This document shows, piece after piece, positions 1 to 6,878 of a DNA stretch of 23,329 nucleotides. Source of the DNA: QWPN01 sp044360305 (GTDB taxonomy: Bacteria > Planctomycetota > Planctomycetia > Pirellulales > UBA1268); contig JBIKKQ010000037.1 of the NCBI GenBank assembly GCA_044360305.1, forward strand, positions 1 to 23,329. The letters run 5' to 3'. Under the pieces are notes generated by a model that saw nothing but the letters and a program-made list of their open reading frames with translations, had not been told where the DNA came from and did not search any database. Within the stretch, counting starts at the first letter, position 1; the number at the start of each line of letters is the position of its first letter. The position numbers and the translations under genes are program-made.

Positions 1-50
1 CTTCACGGTGCAAGCACCGCTTGCGTGGAGCCGGGCTGTGCCCGGCGACC
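1..50. repeat. Hairpin-forming intergenic segment
   Basis: Two short palindromes sit side by side. Positions 10-14 (GCAAG) pair with 20-24 (CTTGC), and 30-36 (GCCGGGC) pair perfectly with 40-46 (GCCCGGC) around a 3-nt loop. The segment lies beyond the end of the HD-domain gene and is cut by the window edge, so it could be the terminator of a gene outside or part of a dispersed palindromic repeat. There is no T-run to support an intrinsic terminator. Confidence 0.35.
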
Positions 51-61
51 CCAAGCCGGAG

Positions 62-157
62 CAGACGCCATGTCGGCTGCGACGGCGCGAAAGCCAGACG
101 CTATGTCGGCTGCGACGGCGCGAAAGCCAGACGCTGTGTCGGCTGCGACGGCGCGAC
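62..157. repeat. 33-bp tandem repeat, about 2.9 copies
   Basis: Units begin at 62, 95 and 128, an exact period of 33 bp. Each starts CAGACGC and carries the core TGTCGGCTGCGACGGCGCG. Copies differ only at one or two bases near position 9 of the unit, and the third diverges at its last bases. The third unit runs into the stop codon of the minus-strand HD gene (160-162). The period is eleven codons, but no convincing gene uses it, so it is treated as an intergenic repeat just 3' of that gene. Confidence 0.85.
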
Positions 158-159
158 TA

Positions 160-1521
160 TCAGCCGGGTGCGTCGGCGGCCGCCTCCAGCACGAGGCGTT
201 CGAGGTCGGCGCAGTGGGTGATGGCCGCGGCCGTCTCGGGCGCGGCGAAGATACGGACCCGTTTCACGAGGTCGTCGAACTGTTCGCGGGCGAGGCTGCG
301 GACAACCGGCGAGAGTTCGTCGAGCCGGCGCCACGTCGGGCCGGCACCGGCCGACGCGGCCGCCGGCCGCTCGCGCACCTGGATCCGGAACTCAACCTCG
401 CGATCGGCCGGCGGGGCATCCACCAGCAGCAGATCGGGATCGACGGTGACGCCCAGCCGCGGACCGAGCAGCGCGGCCAGCCGGGCGGAGATCGCCACCG
501 TGCCGGCGTAGCTGCGGCCGGCGCAGGCCCGGTGCACCGCCGGATAATGGACCGCGTCGAACGTCGCGGCCCGTTTGAAGAGCGACCGCCGGCTGCCGAA
601 CAGCCCGTCGGCCAGCCTCGCGGCCGGCGTGTCGGCGGTCGTGCCCCGAAACCAGGGGGCGAATTCGTGGTCCTGAAACCCGGTCAGCCGGGCCGGATCG
701 ATGCGGTCACGGATCAGCCACATGCCCCGCTGCAGCATGGCCGTCGCCGCGCGGACGGCATGGTGCCAGTAGACCTCGCTGAACATGACGTAGCGGGCGA
801 AGACCATCAATTCCGCCGCCGTCCGCCCCTTCTCGGTGATGGCCAGGGCGGTGCCGGACTCGTCGAGGCACAGGCTGGAGAGGAGCCGGTCCTGGTCGAA
901 GTGCCGGCCATACGGCACGCCCGCATGCAGGCTGTCGCGGGCGAGATAGTCCATCTTGTCCACGTCGATCGGGCCGGAGAGCAGCGAGTGCACGATCCGG
1001 CCCGCCGGGTCGGTCGCCGTGCCGCAGATCACGGCGGCGACCCGATCCGGGGCCAGACCCCAGGCGGAGCGGAGGATCTGCCCGACCTCGCCCCGGGCGA
1101 GGATGCCGGCGACGAGCCCTTCGTGTCGCGGCAGGTGCGTCAGGCCCATGTCCTCGATCGGATGGCAATACGGCCAGTGGCCGACGTCGTGCAGCAGGGC
1201 GGCGACGACGAACGTGGCCGCGTCCTCGCGGCCGACGGTCGCCGCGAACCGCTCGTCGTGCTCCAGGCGGGCGAGAAACTCGAGCCCCAGCCGGTAGGCG
1301 CCCAGTGCGTGCTCGAGCCGGGAATGCACCGCGCCGGGATAGACCAGGCTCACCAGGCCCAACTGGCTGACGCCCGCCAGTCGGCGCATCTCCGTGGAGT
1401 CGAGGATCGCCCGCACCCGCGGCGTCAGGGGCACGGTCGTGCCGGGGGGGATCCGCACGCCGTCGGCCGCGTCGAGGGCGGCGAGTTCCGGAAGCAGGCG
1501 GCTCGATGACGCGGCGGGCAT
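160..1521 (-). CDS. HD superfamily phosphohydrolase (dGTPase-like, COG1078 type)
   Basis: A 453-aa predicted cytoplasmic metal-dependent phosphohydrolase. The HD signature is complete: HSRLEH at about 66-71, LLHDVGH at about 109-115 (His111-Asp112) and IDVDKMDYLARDS at about 185-197, which supplies the last Asp ligand. This order matches the COG1078 family, whose members resemble dNTP triphosphohydrolases; the substrate cannot be read from sequence. The ATG at 1521 was chosen because the stop of the upstream zinc-ribbon gene lies only 8 nt before it and the HD-fold N-terminus begins soon after; no clear Shine-Dalgarno is seen. It is probably co-transcribed with the membrane protein at 1530-2192. 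The frame stays open far upstream of this start, but that part is a shadow of the neighbour. Confidence 0.88.
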   Translation of the reverse strand: MPAASSSRLLPELAALDAADGVRIPPGTTVPLTPRVRAILDSTEMRRLAGVSQLGLVSLVYPGAVHSRLEHALGAYRLGLEFLARLEHDERFAATVGREDAATFVVAALLHDVGHWPYCHPIEDMGLTHLPRHEGLVAGILARGEVGQILRSAWGLAPDRVAAVICGTATDPAGRIVHSLLSGPIDVDKMDYLARDSLHAGVPYGRHFDQDRLLSSLCLDESGTALAITEKGRTAAELMVFARYVMFSEVYWHHAVRAATAMLQRGMWLIRDRIDPARLTGFQDHEFAPWFRGTTADTPAARLADGLFGSRRSLFKRAATFDAVHYPAVHRACAGRSYAGTVAISARLAALLGPRLGVTVDPDLLLVDAPPADREVEFRIQVRERPAAASAGAGPTWRRLDELSPVVRSLAREQFDDLVKRVRIFAAPETAAAITHCADLERLVLEAAADAPG

Positions 1522-1529
1522 GGCGAATG

Positions 1530-2192
1530 TCAGACCGGCGGCAGGCCGGCGAGGATGCGGAGCACCGCCGTGACCAGCACGTAGATCGAGAAGTGGGCCA
1601 CGGCCGTGCCCCAGTCGAGTTCGAGGGTCGCGAGGGCCGCGAGGGCGCCGGGCAGGACGAAGATCGGTCCGAGGAACAGCCACTGCCACATGTCCGCCGT
1701 GGCTTCCGCGGGCAGCACCCCCTTGATGCACCACAGGCCGGTGTAGACGGCCGCGCAGAGCAGACTCCGCAGGACGAGGCTGGTGCCGTGGAGCGCGGCC
1801 AGTTCCCGGTCGCGAACCAGCGCGTAGCCGAGCAGCACACAGGGTACGCCGACCGCGAACGCCCCGCCGACGAGCAGCCAGGCCGGCGGCGTGGCCGGCC
1901 GAAAGACAAAGCCGGCCAGCCATGCGAGGACCATCGCGCCGACCGCGGCCGCCGCCGAGACCGCGATCGCCGTCACCGGCGTCGGTTCCACGAGGCGGGG
2001 CACCGAGACGATCGCCGGCCGGCCCGTGGCGGCCTTCACCGGGCTCTCCGGCTCGTGGATCGTCACCGCCTTGACCGGGGCCGGGATGGTGATCGGCTTC
2101 TTGCACTTCGGGCAGGGACCGGTCAGCCCGGCGAACTTGTCGCTGACCGTGAACCGCGACGAACAGCCGGGGCAGATGACGGGGATCGGCAT
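1530..2192 (-). CDS. MJ0042-type zinc-ribbon membrane protein
   Basis: A 220-aa protein of unknown function. The N-terminus holds two CxxC knuckles (CPGC at 8-11 and CPKC at 27-30) spaced as in the MJ0042/FmdB-like zinc ribbons common at the N-termini of planctomycete proteins. A Pro/Val-rich linker follows, then about four or five hydrophobic helices from about residue 75 to the end (for example the Ala-rich stretch at 75-95 and the one near 185-215). The likely topology is a cytoplasmic zinc ribbon on a multi-pass inner-membrane domain. It precedes the HD phosphohydrolase with an 8-nt gap, so an operon is likely. A sigma70-like promoter is proposed at 2273-2301. Zinc-ribbon architectures also occur at 2407 and 14849, but the membrane parts are unrelated by eye. 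Confidence 0.8.
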   Translation of the reverse strand: MPIPVICPGCSSRFTVSDKFAGLTGPCPKCKKPITIPAPVKAVTIHEPESPVKAATGRPAIVSVPRLVEPTPVTAIAVSAAAAVGAMVLAWLAGFVFRPATPPAWLLVGGAFAVGVPCVLLGYALVRDRELAALHGTSLVLRSLLCAAVYTGLWCIKGVLPAEATADMWQWLFLGPIFVLPGALAALATLELDWGTAVAHFSIYVLVTAVLRILAGLPPV

Positions 2193-2272
2193 GGGCGTCT
2201 GGCGAGGCGGTGGCCCGGTGGCGGGCGTGTCGCGGCGGCAGCGATGGGGGAGAACGGACCGCCGACTCGGGC

Positions 2273-2301
2273 AGTGTCCGGCGGCCGACGGGGAACGTCA
2301 A
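2273..2301 (-). promoter_or_regulatory. Putative promoter of the zinc-ribbon/HD operon
   Basis: Read on the minus strand, TTGACG (2296-2301) is followed after 17 nt by GACACT (2273-2278). The -35 is near consensus and the -10 is weak. Initiation near 2266 would leave a leader of about 75 nt before the ATG at 2192. Confidence 0.35.
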
Positions 2302-2406
2302 GCCGTGCGCGGATCGCAGAGGCTACACTAGCGGAAGGTACGATCGCCGACCGCCTCCGGCCACACGCCGGGCGGTCCGTCCGATCGGGTACAGAGGGCA
2401 GGTGGT

Positions 2407-3159
2407 GTGTCTGACGTGAAACCGGATTCCGTGGCGGCCCAGCGGTCGGGCGGACCTTACCCCGCGCCGCGGCGGGCGGGCGACGAGATCATTTTCTACT
2501 GCCCCAACGGCGATCGGATCGTCGTTTCGGCCGCACTCGGCGGCAAAACCGGTCTGTGCACGAAGTGCAAGGTGAAGGTGGTGATTCCGGCACTCGGTCC
2601 GGTGCCGGACAGGTCCGAACCGCCCGTGGCCGCGGCGTCCCAAGGTTCGGCGCCGGCCCAACCGGCTGCGGTCCATTCCGCCCCGAGCACGCCGCCGGAT
2701 TCCGCCGCAGACGGGATGCCGACCGACGCCGACGTCCCGCCGCCGCTGCAGGGGCCCGTGCCGGCCGCTGAGCCTCCAGCGCCGGTCGAACAGGTCGATT
2801 GGGACTTGGTCGCCGGCCAGTCGGTGGCTGCGGTGGATCCGGAGTTGGCCGAACTCGACGTGACCGGGCCGGCGGAGAGCGGGGGCAGTGTCGTCCCCGG
2901 CCCCGATCATCATCCTGCCGCCCGGCTCGTCGCCCGACTCTGGCAGGAGCGGGCGCACGGCGGGATCATCGAACTGCACCTCGCCGGCGGCAGCGTGATC
3001 CTGCCGGAGTGGTACGAGGTGAACTGGTCCCGGGGAACGCACGGGCTGTTCGCCAGCCAGGCGGCCGACGGTACGGTGACGATGACCGCCGTCGCCTGGG
3101 ACACGCTGGAGAAGATCGTCGTTCGCCAGGTTCGCGACCTGCCCCAGGGCTTCGAGTGA
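2407..3159 (+). CDS. Hypothetical protein with degenerate zinc-ribbon N-terminus
   Basis: A 250-aa soluble protein without a recognised family. Residues 27-55 look like an MJ0042-type ribbon in which the second knuckle is kept (CTKC) but the first is broken (CPNG instead of CPxC), so zinc binding is doubtful. Residues about 65-155 are Pro/Ala-rich and probably disordered. The C-terminal 90 residues appear folded, with a Trp-rich strand-like stretch (LPEWYEVNW) and a conserved-looking end. The GTG at 2407 is chosen because GAGGG at 2394-2398 stands 8 nt upstream. Divergent from the zinc-ribbon membrane gene; its 3' end lies 18 nt from the convergent ACT gene. A role as a regulatory or envelope-associated adaptor would be a guess. 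Confidence 0.7.
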   Translation: MSDVKPDSVAAQRSGGPYPAPRRAGDEIIFYCPNGDRIVVSAALGGKTGLCTKCKVKVVIPALGPVPDRSEPPVAAASQGSAPAQPAAVHSAPSTPPDSAADGMPTDADVPPPLQGPVPAAEPPAPVEQVDWDLVAGQSVAAVDPELAELDVTGPAESGGSVVPGPDHHPAARLVARLWQERAHGGIIELHLAGGSVILPEWYEVNWSRGTHGLFASQAADGTVTMTAVAWDTLEKIVVRQVRDLPQGFE

Positions 3160-3177
3160 TGCCGACGCCGGGGGGCT

Positions 3178-3675
3178 TCAGTCGTCGGTGTCCAAGTCCT
3201 CCTCGGTGATCATCGTGAACCCCTTGTTGCCCAGGGTCTCGAGACCGATTTCGGTGTTGTCCACCATCAGGGCCACGGCGGGCCGGCCACGGGGTCGGTG
3301 GAGAATCGGATAGGCCTGGATGATGTTCACCTCGGCCTGGAGAAGCGCGGTGCAGATCCGCAGCAGCGGCTGATGGTCCTCCGGAAGCTCGACGCCGATC
3401 AGGTCGCTCTCGATCAGCGCCAGTCCGGCCCGCTCGAGGATCTCGCGGCCCTGTTCCGGGTGGCTGAGGAGGAACCTCGCGAAGGCGCATTCGCCGGAAT
3501 CGTTGATCGACAGGGCGACGATCCGGACCCGCGAGCCCTCGAAGCGGCGGACGACCTCGAGGAGCTGCCCGGGGCGGTTCTCGAGAAACACCGTGAACTG
3601 GCGGAGCGTCGGCCAGTTGCGCCCCCGGGCGGTCGCGAATCCCACGCCCCCGGCACCTGCATCGCCCAGTGACAC
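3178..3675 (-). CDS. Tandem ACT-domain protein
   Basis: A 165-aa protein made of two ACT-like modules: the first (about 23-98) opens with LRQFTVFLENRPGQLLEV, the classic ACT beta-strand/loop with the Gly that contacts ligand; the second (about 99-160) includes the strand VNIIQAYPI. ACT modules bind amino acids or similar small ligands and usually control metabolic enzymes; stand-alone tandem ACT proteins are presumed regulators. The GTG at 3675 is preferred because GGGAGG (plus-strand 3682-3687) sits 6 nt upstream and a promoter at 3742-3771 lies outside it. The longer frame to 3825 would span that promoter and overlap the divergent gene. No enzyme it might regulate is adjacent, so its ligand is unknown. 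Confidence 0.82.
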   Translation of the reverse strand: MSLGDAGAGGVGFATARGRNWPTLRQFTVFLENRPGQLLEVVRRFEGSRVRIVALSINDSGECAFARFLLSHPEQGREILERAGLALIESDLIGVELPEDHQPLLRICTALLQAEVNIIQAYPILHRPRGRPAVALMVDNTEIGLETLGNKGFTMITEEDLDTDD

Positions 3676-3741
3676 GTCATGCCTCCCGACGAATCCGCGA
3701 ACCGGCGCGGACCCGGAACCTTTGCCCGTCCGCGCCCGCGA

Positions 3742-3771
3742 AGGATAGAGTCTCGGGCCGGTTCGGGTCAA
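3742..3771 (-). promoter_or_regulatory. Sigma70-like promoter of the ACT gene
   Basis: On the minus strand TTGACC (3766-3771) is separated by 18 nt from TATCCT (3742-3747). Expected initiation near 3735 gives a leader of about 60 nt containing the GGGAGG ribosome site, which supports the GTG start at 3675 rather than the upstream ATG at 3825. Confidence 0.55.
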
Positions 3772-3823
3772 CGAACCCCGCTGCCCCGGCCCGCCGGCCG
3801 CCCGTCCACCAGGAACAGTTTCC

Positions 3824-4213
3824 ATGACCGCCGTTCACGAGGTCGAGATCCGCGTCCGCTACCAGGAGACCGACGGCCAGCGACGCGTGCATCACGGCAA
3901 CTTCATCACCTACTTCGAGATCGGCAGGACGGAGATGCTGCGGTCCCAGGGGCTCACCTACCGGGAGTTCGAGGCCGCGGGCCTGTTTCTCGTGGTGGCG
4001 GACATTTCCTGCCGCTACCTCGCCCCGGCGGAGTACGACGACCTGCTCCTGCTCCGCACGCGGGTCGAGAAGAGCGGCGCGGCCCACGTCGTCCACGCCT
4101 ACGAGGTGCTGCGCGGCGGCACGCTCATCGCCACGGGCACGAGCACCGTGGTCTGCGTGGATGACGCGGGGCGGGTCCGCCGGCTGCCGGCATGGATGCC
4201 GGGGCGTGCCTGA
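3824..4213 (+). CDS. Acyl-CoA thioesterase, hotdog fold (YbgC/4HBT type)
   Basis: A 129-aa single-domain hotdog protein of normal family length. The N-terminal signature RYQETDGQRRVHHGNFITYF matches the 4HBT pattern: Asp17 sits at the catalytic position, followed by the HGN turn and the long central helix (FEIGRTEMLR). The rest forms the expected beta-sheet. Such enzymes hydrolyse acyl-CoA or acyl-ACP thioesters in the cytoplasm; the chain-length preference is unknown. The usual Gly after the catalytic region (DAxGxVYH in YbgC) is replaced by GQRRVHH. The ATG at 3824 is supported by AGGA at 3811-3814. Divergent from the ACT gene and convergent with the FHA gene, with only 9 nt between their stops. 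No tol-pal genes are nearby, so ybgC is not assigned. Confidence 0.85.
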   Translation: MTAVHEVEIRVRYQETDGQRRVHHGNFITYFEIGRTEMLRSQGLTYREFEAAGLFLVVADISCRYLAPAEYDDLLLLRTRVEKSGAAHVVHAYEVLRGGTLIATGTSTVVCVDDAGRVRRLPAWMPGRA

Positions 4214-4222
4214 GGCCGCCGG

Positions 4223-4981
4223 TCAGACGAGCGGCTGGAACGCGAACCGCTGCTCGCCGCACTGAAACTGCGAGGGCACGGTCATGGCGACGGCCGCCTC
4301 GATCCGCACCCAGAGCCCGTTGATGCCCGCGTTCTCGATCCGCCAACCGCGCGGCGACCGGCGCACGGTCGCGTGGAACTGACTGACGAACGGGTCGTCG
4401 AGGCCGATGCCGGCGTCGCAGCCGCTCCGGCCGATCGTCGTCGAGGGGGCGTGGCACTCGTGCCGCAAGCCGTCACCGGCGGCGCGGATCTCGACGAGGG
4501 CCCCCTCGGTGAGGTCGATCGCCTGGAAGCGGAGCCGCGTGCCGCCGATCTGCAGGACGGTGCCGTGCCTGAGCCGGGCCGCGACCACGCGGACGAACGT
4601 CCCCTGCACGCTCCCCAGGTCCGAGAGCAGCCAGTTGCCGTCGTCGCGCCGCTCGATCGAGGCGTGCCGGGGCGACATCGAAATGTCGTGGGGGATGACG
4701 ATCTCCCCCTCGCTACGGCCGATGACGAGGCGGTCGCCCCGCATGCGGACCACCTCGCCGTCCTCGCCGCCGTCGTCGAGCACCCGCACCAGCGCCATCC
4801 GGTTCCGCAGCGTCGGCCGGTAGGGGAGGGCGTCCGCGGCCCCGTGCAGCGAGCGGTCGGCCGGGGCGGGCTGGCCCGGTGATCGCAGCACGCGGGCCCA
4901 GGCATCGAAACTCTCCGTCAGCCGGCCGGCGGTGGTCGGAGCCTGGGCCGGGGGGAGGGAACGTCGCTCGGCGGTGGTCAT
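4223..4981 (-). CDS. Tandem FHA-domain protein
   Basis: A 252-aa cytoplasmic protein with two forkhead-associated domains, which bind phosphothreonine peptides. FHA1 (about 64-155) has GR at 88-89, SPRH at 103-106 and a QGT turn in place of the usual NGT. FHA2 (about 163-250) has GRS at 184-186, SQFH at 200-203 and NGL at 221-223. The first 60 residues are Pro/Ala-rich and probably disordered. The ATG at 4981 has GGAG six nt upstream; the reading frame remains open further upstream but lacks domain similarity there. No kinase or phosphatase gene is adjacent, so the partner is presumably encoded elsewhere. Ser/Thr kinase signalling is abundant in planctomycetes, which fits. Confidence 0.85.
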   Translation of the reverse strand: MTTAERRSLPPAQAPTTAGRLTESFDAWARVLRSPGQPAPADRSLHGAADALPYRPTLRNRMALVRVLDDGGEDGEVVRMRGDRLVIGRSEGEIVIPHDISMSPRHASIERRDDGNWLLSDLGSVQGTFVRVVAARLRHGTVLQIGGTRLRFQAIDLTEGALVEIRAAGDGLRHECHAPSTTIGRSGCDAGIGLDDPFVSQFHATVRRSPRGWRIENAGINGLWVRIEAAVAMTVPSQFQCGEQRFAFQPLV

Positions 4982-5245
4982 GGGTGTCTCCACGTGGTCG
5001 CCCCTGTGGATCGAAACACCGGCGGCCCCTGGGGGACACCGATGGCTCGGCCGCACATGGATTCGTGGCGGCACTGTCCGCTTATTCCCCGGGCGTCGGC
5101 GGGGCACGAATTTGCCCGGCCGGCTCCGGCGGCCGACAGTGCACGGGGTTTCGCAGGCAGGCGGAAACCGTGCTCCACGGCCGGATCCCCGCCAACGCCC
5201 GCCGGACCCTGCGGCCGTCGGGCAGACCCTCCGGAGACCATCACC
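4982..5245. other. Divergent intergenic region, 264 bp
   Basis: This gap separates the starts of the FHA gene (-) and the 83-aa gene (+). It should contain both promoters, but no confident -35/-10 pair was found on either strand. GGAG sites close to each start are the only clear signals (minus strand just upstream of 4981; plus strand 5233-5236). No repeat or RNA was recognised. Confidence 0.4.
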
Positions 5246-5497
5246 ATGTCGCTTACCGCCGAACGTGAACTCACCCACCTCGGGGAGACATCGGGCTGTT
5301 CGGATCACGACCACGACCTCGTCCACGAACTGAGCCGTCGGCTCGACGCCCTCTGGCGGTACGACCAGTACATCGCCAACGCCGAGTGGCGGGACGACCT
5401 GCGGCAGTTCTGGGTGGACGCCAAGTCGGTCGAGAAGCAGGCGATCCAGCGGCTCAAACAGTTGATCGTGCAGGAGGTCCGGAACGGCTGCTTCTGA
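5246..5497 (+). CDS. Small hypothetical protein, 83 aa
   Basis: A short soluble protein with no family recognised. It is charged and mostly helical by composition: an acidic/His-rich stretch near residues 17-28 (SDHDHDLVHELSRR), a Trp/Tyr-rich middle (LWRYDQYIANAEWR) and an amphipathic C-terminal helix ending in NGCF. The ATG at 5246 is selected because GGAG at 5233-5236 lies 9 nt upstream and the preceding part of the frame has shadow composition. Divergent from the FHA gene. The gap to the convergent amidohydrolase (5498-5609) holds only GC-rich short hairpins. Coding is supported by the ribosome site and the sensible composition, not by homology. Confidence 0.65.
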   Translation: MSLTAERELTHLGETSGCSDHDHDLVHELSRRLDALWRYDQYIANAEWRDDLRQFWVDAKSVEKQAIQRLKQLIVQEVRNGCF

Positions 5498-5609
5498 CCG
5501 GGCCTGGCGCGGCCGCCGGGGGGCGGCGAATGCTCGGGCAGCGGCGGACCGTTGGCGGCCGCGGCGACGAGACGTTTGTCACCCCCGGCCGCGGCCCGTT
5601 CGCGGGCGG

Positions 5610-6878
5610 CTAGCGCGGCTCGGTGCTCGCAACCCGGCCGTTGACGACCACCGCCGTGCAGTGGGTCGTGTACTCGAACGGATCGCCGTCGAACACCGCC
5701 ACGTCGCCGTCCCGGCCCGGCTGCAGCGACCCGACCCGGTCCTCGACGCCGATGATCCGGGCGGCGTCGATCGTGATCGTGGCCAGTGCCTCCTCGAACT
5801 CGAGGCCGTTGGCGGCGGCGATGCCGGCCTCGAACAGGGCCACCCGGGTCTTGGGCACGTAGCCCTCGAAGCCGCTCTGCAGGGCGACGGGAATGCCGGC
5901 CTTGCGCAGCGTGGCCGCCGTTTCGAAGCTCAGGTTCTCCGTCTCCCCCACGCCGGCCCGCCGCATGCTCGGGTGGACGATCACGGGGACGCCGGCCTGC
6001 TTGATCCGGTCGGCGAGGAGATAGGCCTCGGCGGCCGAATCGAGGACGAGCCGGAGCTTGAACTCGGCCGCCACCCGCAGGGCGGCGTCGATGTCGGTGG
6101 CCCGGTCGGCGGTCACGAGCAGCGGCAGTTTGCCGGCCAGCGCCTCGGCGAACGCCTCCCGCCGCAGGTCGCGGGCCGGCCGCTTGTCCACGTCGGGCAG
6201 CTGCTGCTTGCGGACGTAGTCGAGGGTCTTCACCAGTTCGCCGCGGAGCATGGCCACCGCCTTGCTGCGGGTGCCGGGCGACTTCTTCGGGTCGTCGCCC
6301 CCCGGCCGGGCCTGGTCCCCGAGGGTGACGGCGATCATCGCCGCCGGACGGACGACCGCCTCGTCCACCGTGTCGCCCAGGGTCTTCACCACCATCGTCT
6401 GGCCGCTGACAAGCGCGCCGGGTGCGTGGCCGGTGTGGATCGTGGTCACGCCGAAGCCACGGACCCACTCGATGAGCCGCTCGCGCGGGTTGTAGGAGTC
6501 GATGGCCCGCAGTTCGGGCTGCAGCGGATCGCCGCGGTCGAGTTGGTCCTGGTCCTGCTCCTGGTTGAGGTAGCCGGTCAGGCCGACCACCGTGTGGGCA
6601 TCGACGAGACCGGGTGTGACGACGCGGCCGCGCAGGACGCGGGCGCCGTCCGGCACCGGCACGTCCTTCGCCGCACCGACCCTGGCGATCTTCCCCTCGG
6701 CGACGATGACGAGCCCGTCCTTGATCGGCGGACCGGCCATCGTGTGCACCATGTCGCCGTGGATCGCCAGCACCGGGAGGGGCTCGGCCGCGACGAGCGG
6801 TCCGCCGCGGACCGCGACGACCGCGAGGAGGACGAGGGTCGCGTACGGAACGAGGAGGGGGGGGGCCAAACGGCTCAT
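5610..6878 (-). CDS. Secreted amidohydrolase-like protein, probable pseudoenzyme
   Basis: A 422-aa exported protein. Residues 1-31 form a Sec signal peptide (hydrophobic 9-23, likely cleavage after VAA). The rest follows the amidohydrolase/imidazolonepropionase fold and aligns end to end with the upstream gene: VTPGLVDAHT, SGQTMVVK, PGTRSK and a terminal VGSLQPGRDGDVAVFDGDP. The metal-site positions differ from the paralogue: HxH becomes HTV (95-97), the barrel His becomes Asp258, the next His pair becomes DS (280-281), and the catalytic Asp of HTDD is replaced within QSGF (334-337). Loss at four sites argues for a non-catalytic protein, perhaps a partner of the paralogue. Its start overlaps the upstream stop by ATGA (6875-6878), so translation is probably coupled. 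Confidence 0.85.
   Translation of the reverse strand: MSRLAPPLLVPYATLVLLAVVAVRGGPLVAAEPLPVLAIHGDMVHTMAGPPIKDGLVIVAEGKIARVGAAKDVPVPDGARVLRGRVVTPGLVDAHTVVGLTGYLNQEQDQDQLDRGDPLQPELRAIDSYNPRERLIEWVRGFGVTTIHTGHAPGALVSGQTMVVKTLGDTVDEAVVRPAAMIAVTLGDQARPGGDDPKKSPGTRSKAVAMLRGELVKTLDYVRKQQLPDVDKRPARDLRREAFAEALAGKLPLLVTADRATDIDAALRVAAEFKLRLVLDSAAEAYLLADRIKQAGVPVIVHPSMRRAGVGETENLSFETAATLRKAGIPVALQSGFEGYVPKTRVALFEAGIAAANGLEFEEALATITIDAARIIGVEDRVGSLQPGRDGDVAVFDGDPFEYTTHCTAVVVNGRVASTEPR

Noticed and set aside
62..160. CRISPR-like array at the left end
   Set aside because: The repeats are directly adjacent with no spacers, and no cas genes are present.
25..1509. Plus-strand 494-codon frame opposite the HD gene
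   Set aside because: It is antisense to a protein with a full HD signature and has shadow composition.
160..2301. A single 713-codon minus-strand frame that would fuse the HD protein to an upstream part
   Set aside because: The upstream part is a shadow of the zinc-ribbon membrane gene in another frame; the HD domain begins after ATG 1521.
3676..3825. Longer start of the ACT gene at ATG 3825
   Set aside because: The added region contains the -35/-10 pair and overlaps the divergent gene; GTG 3675 has a good ribosome site.
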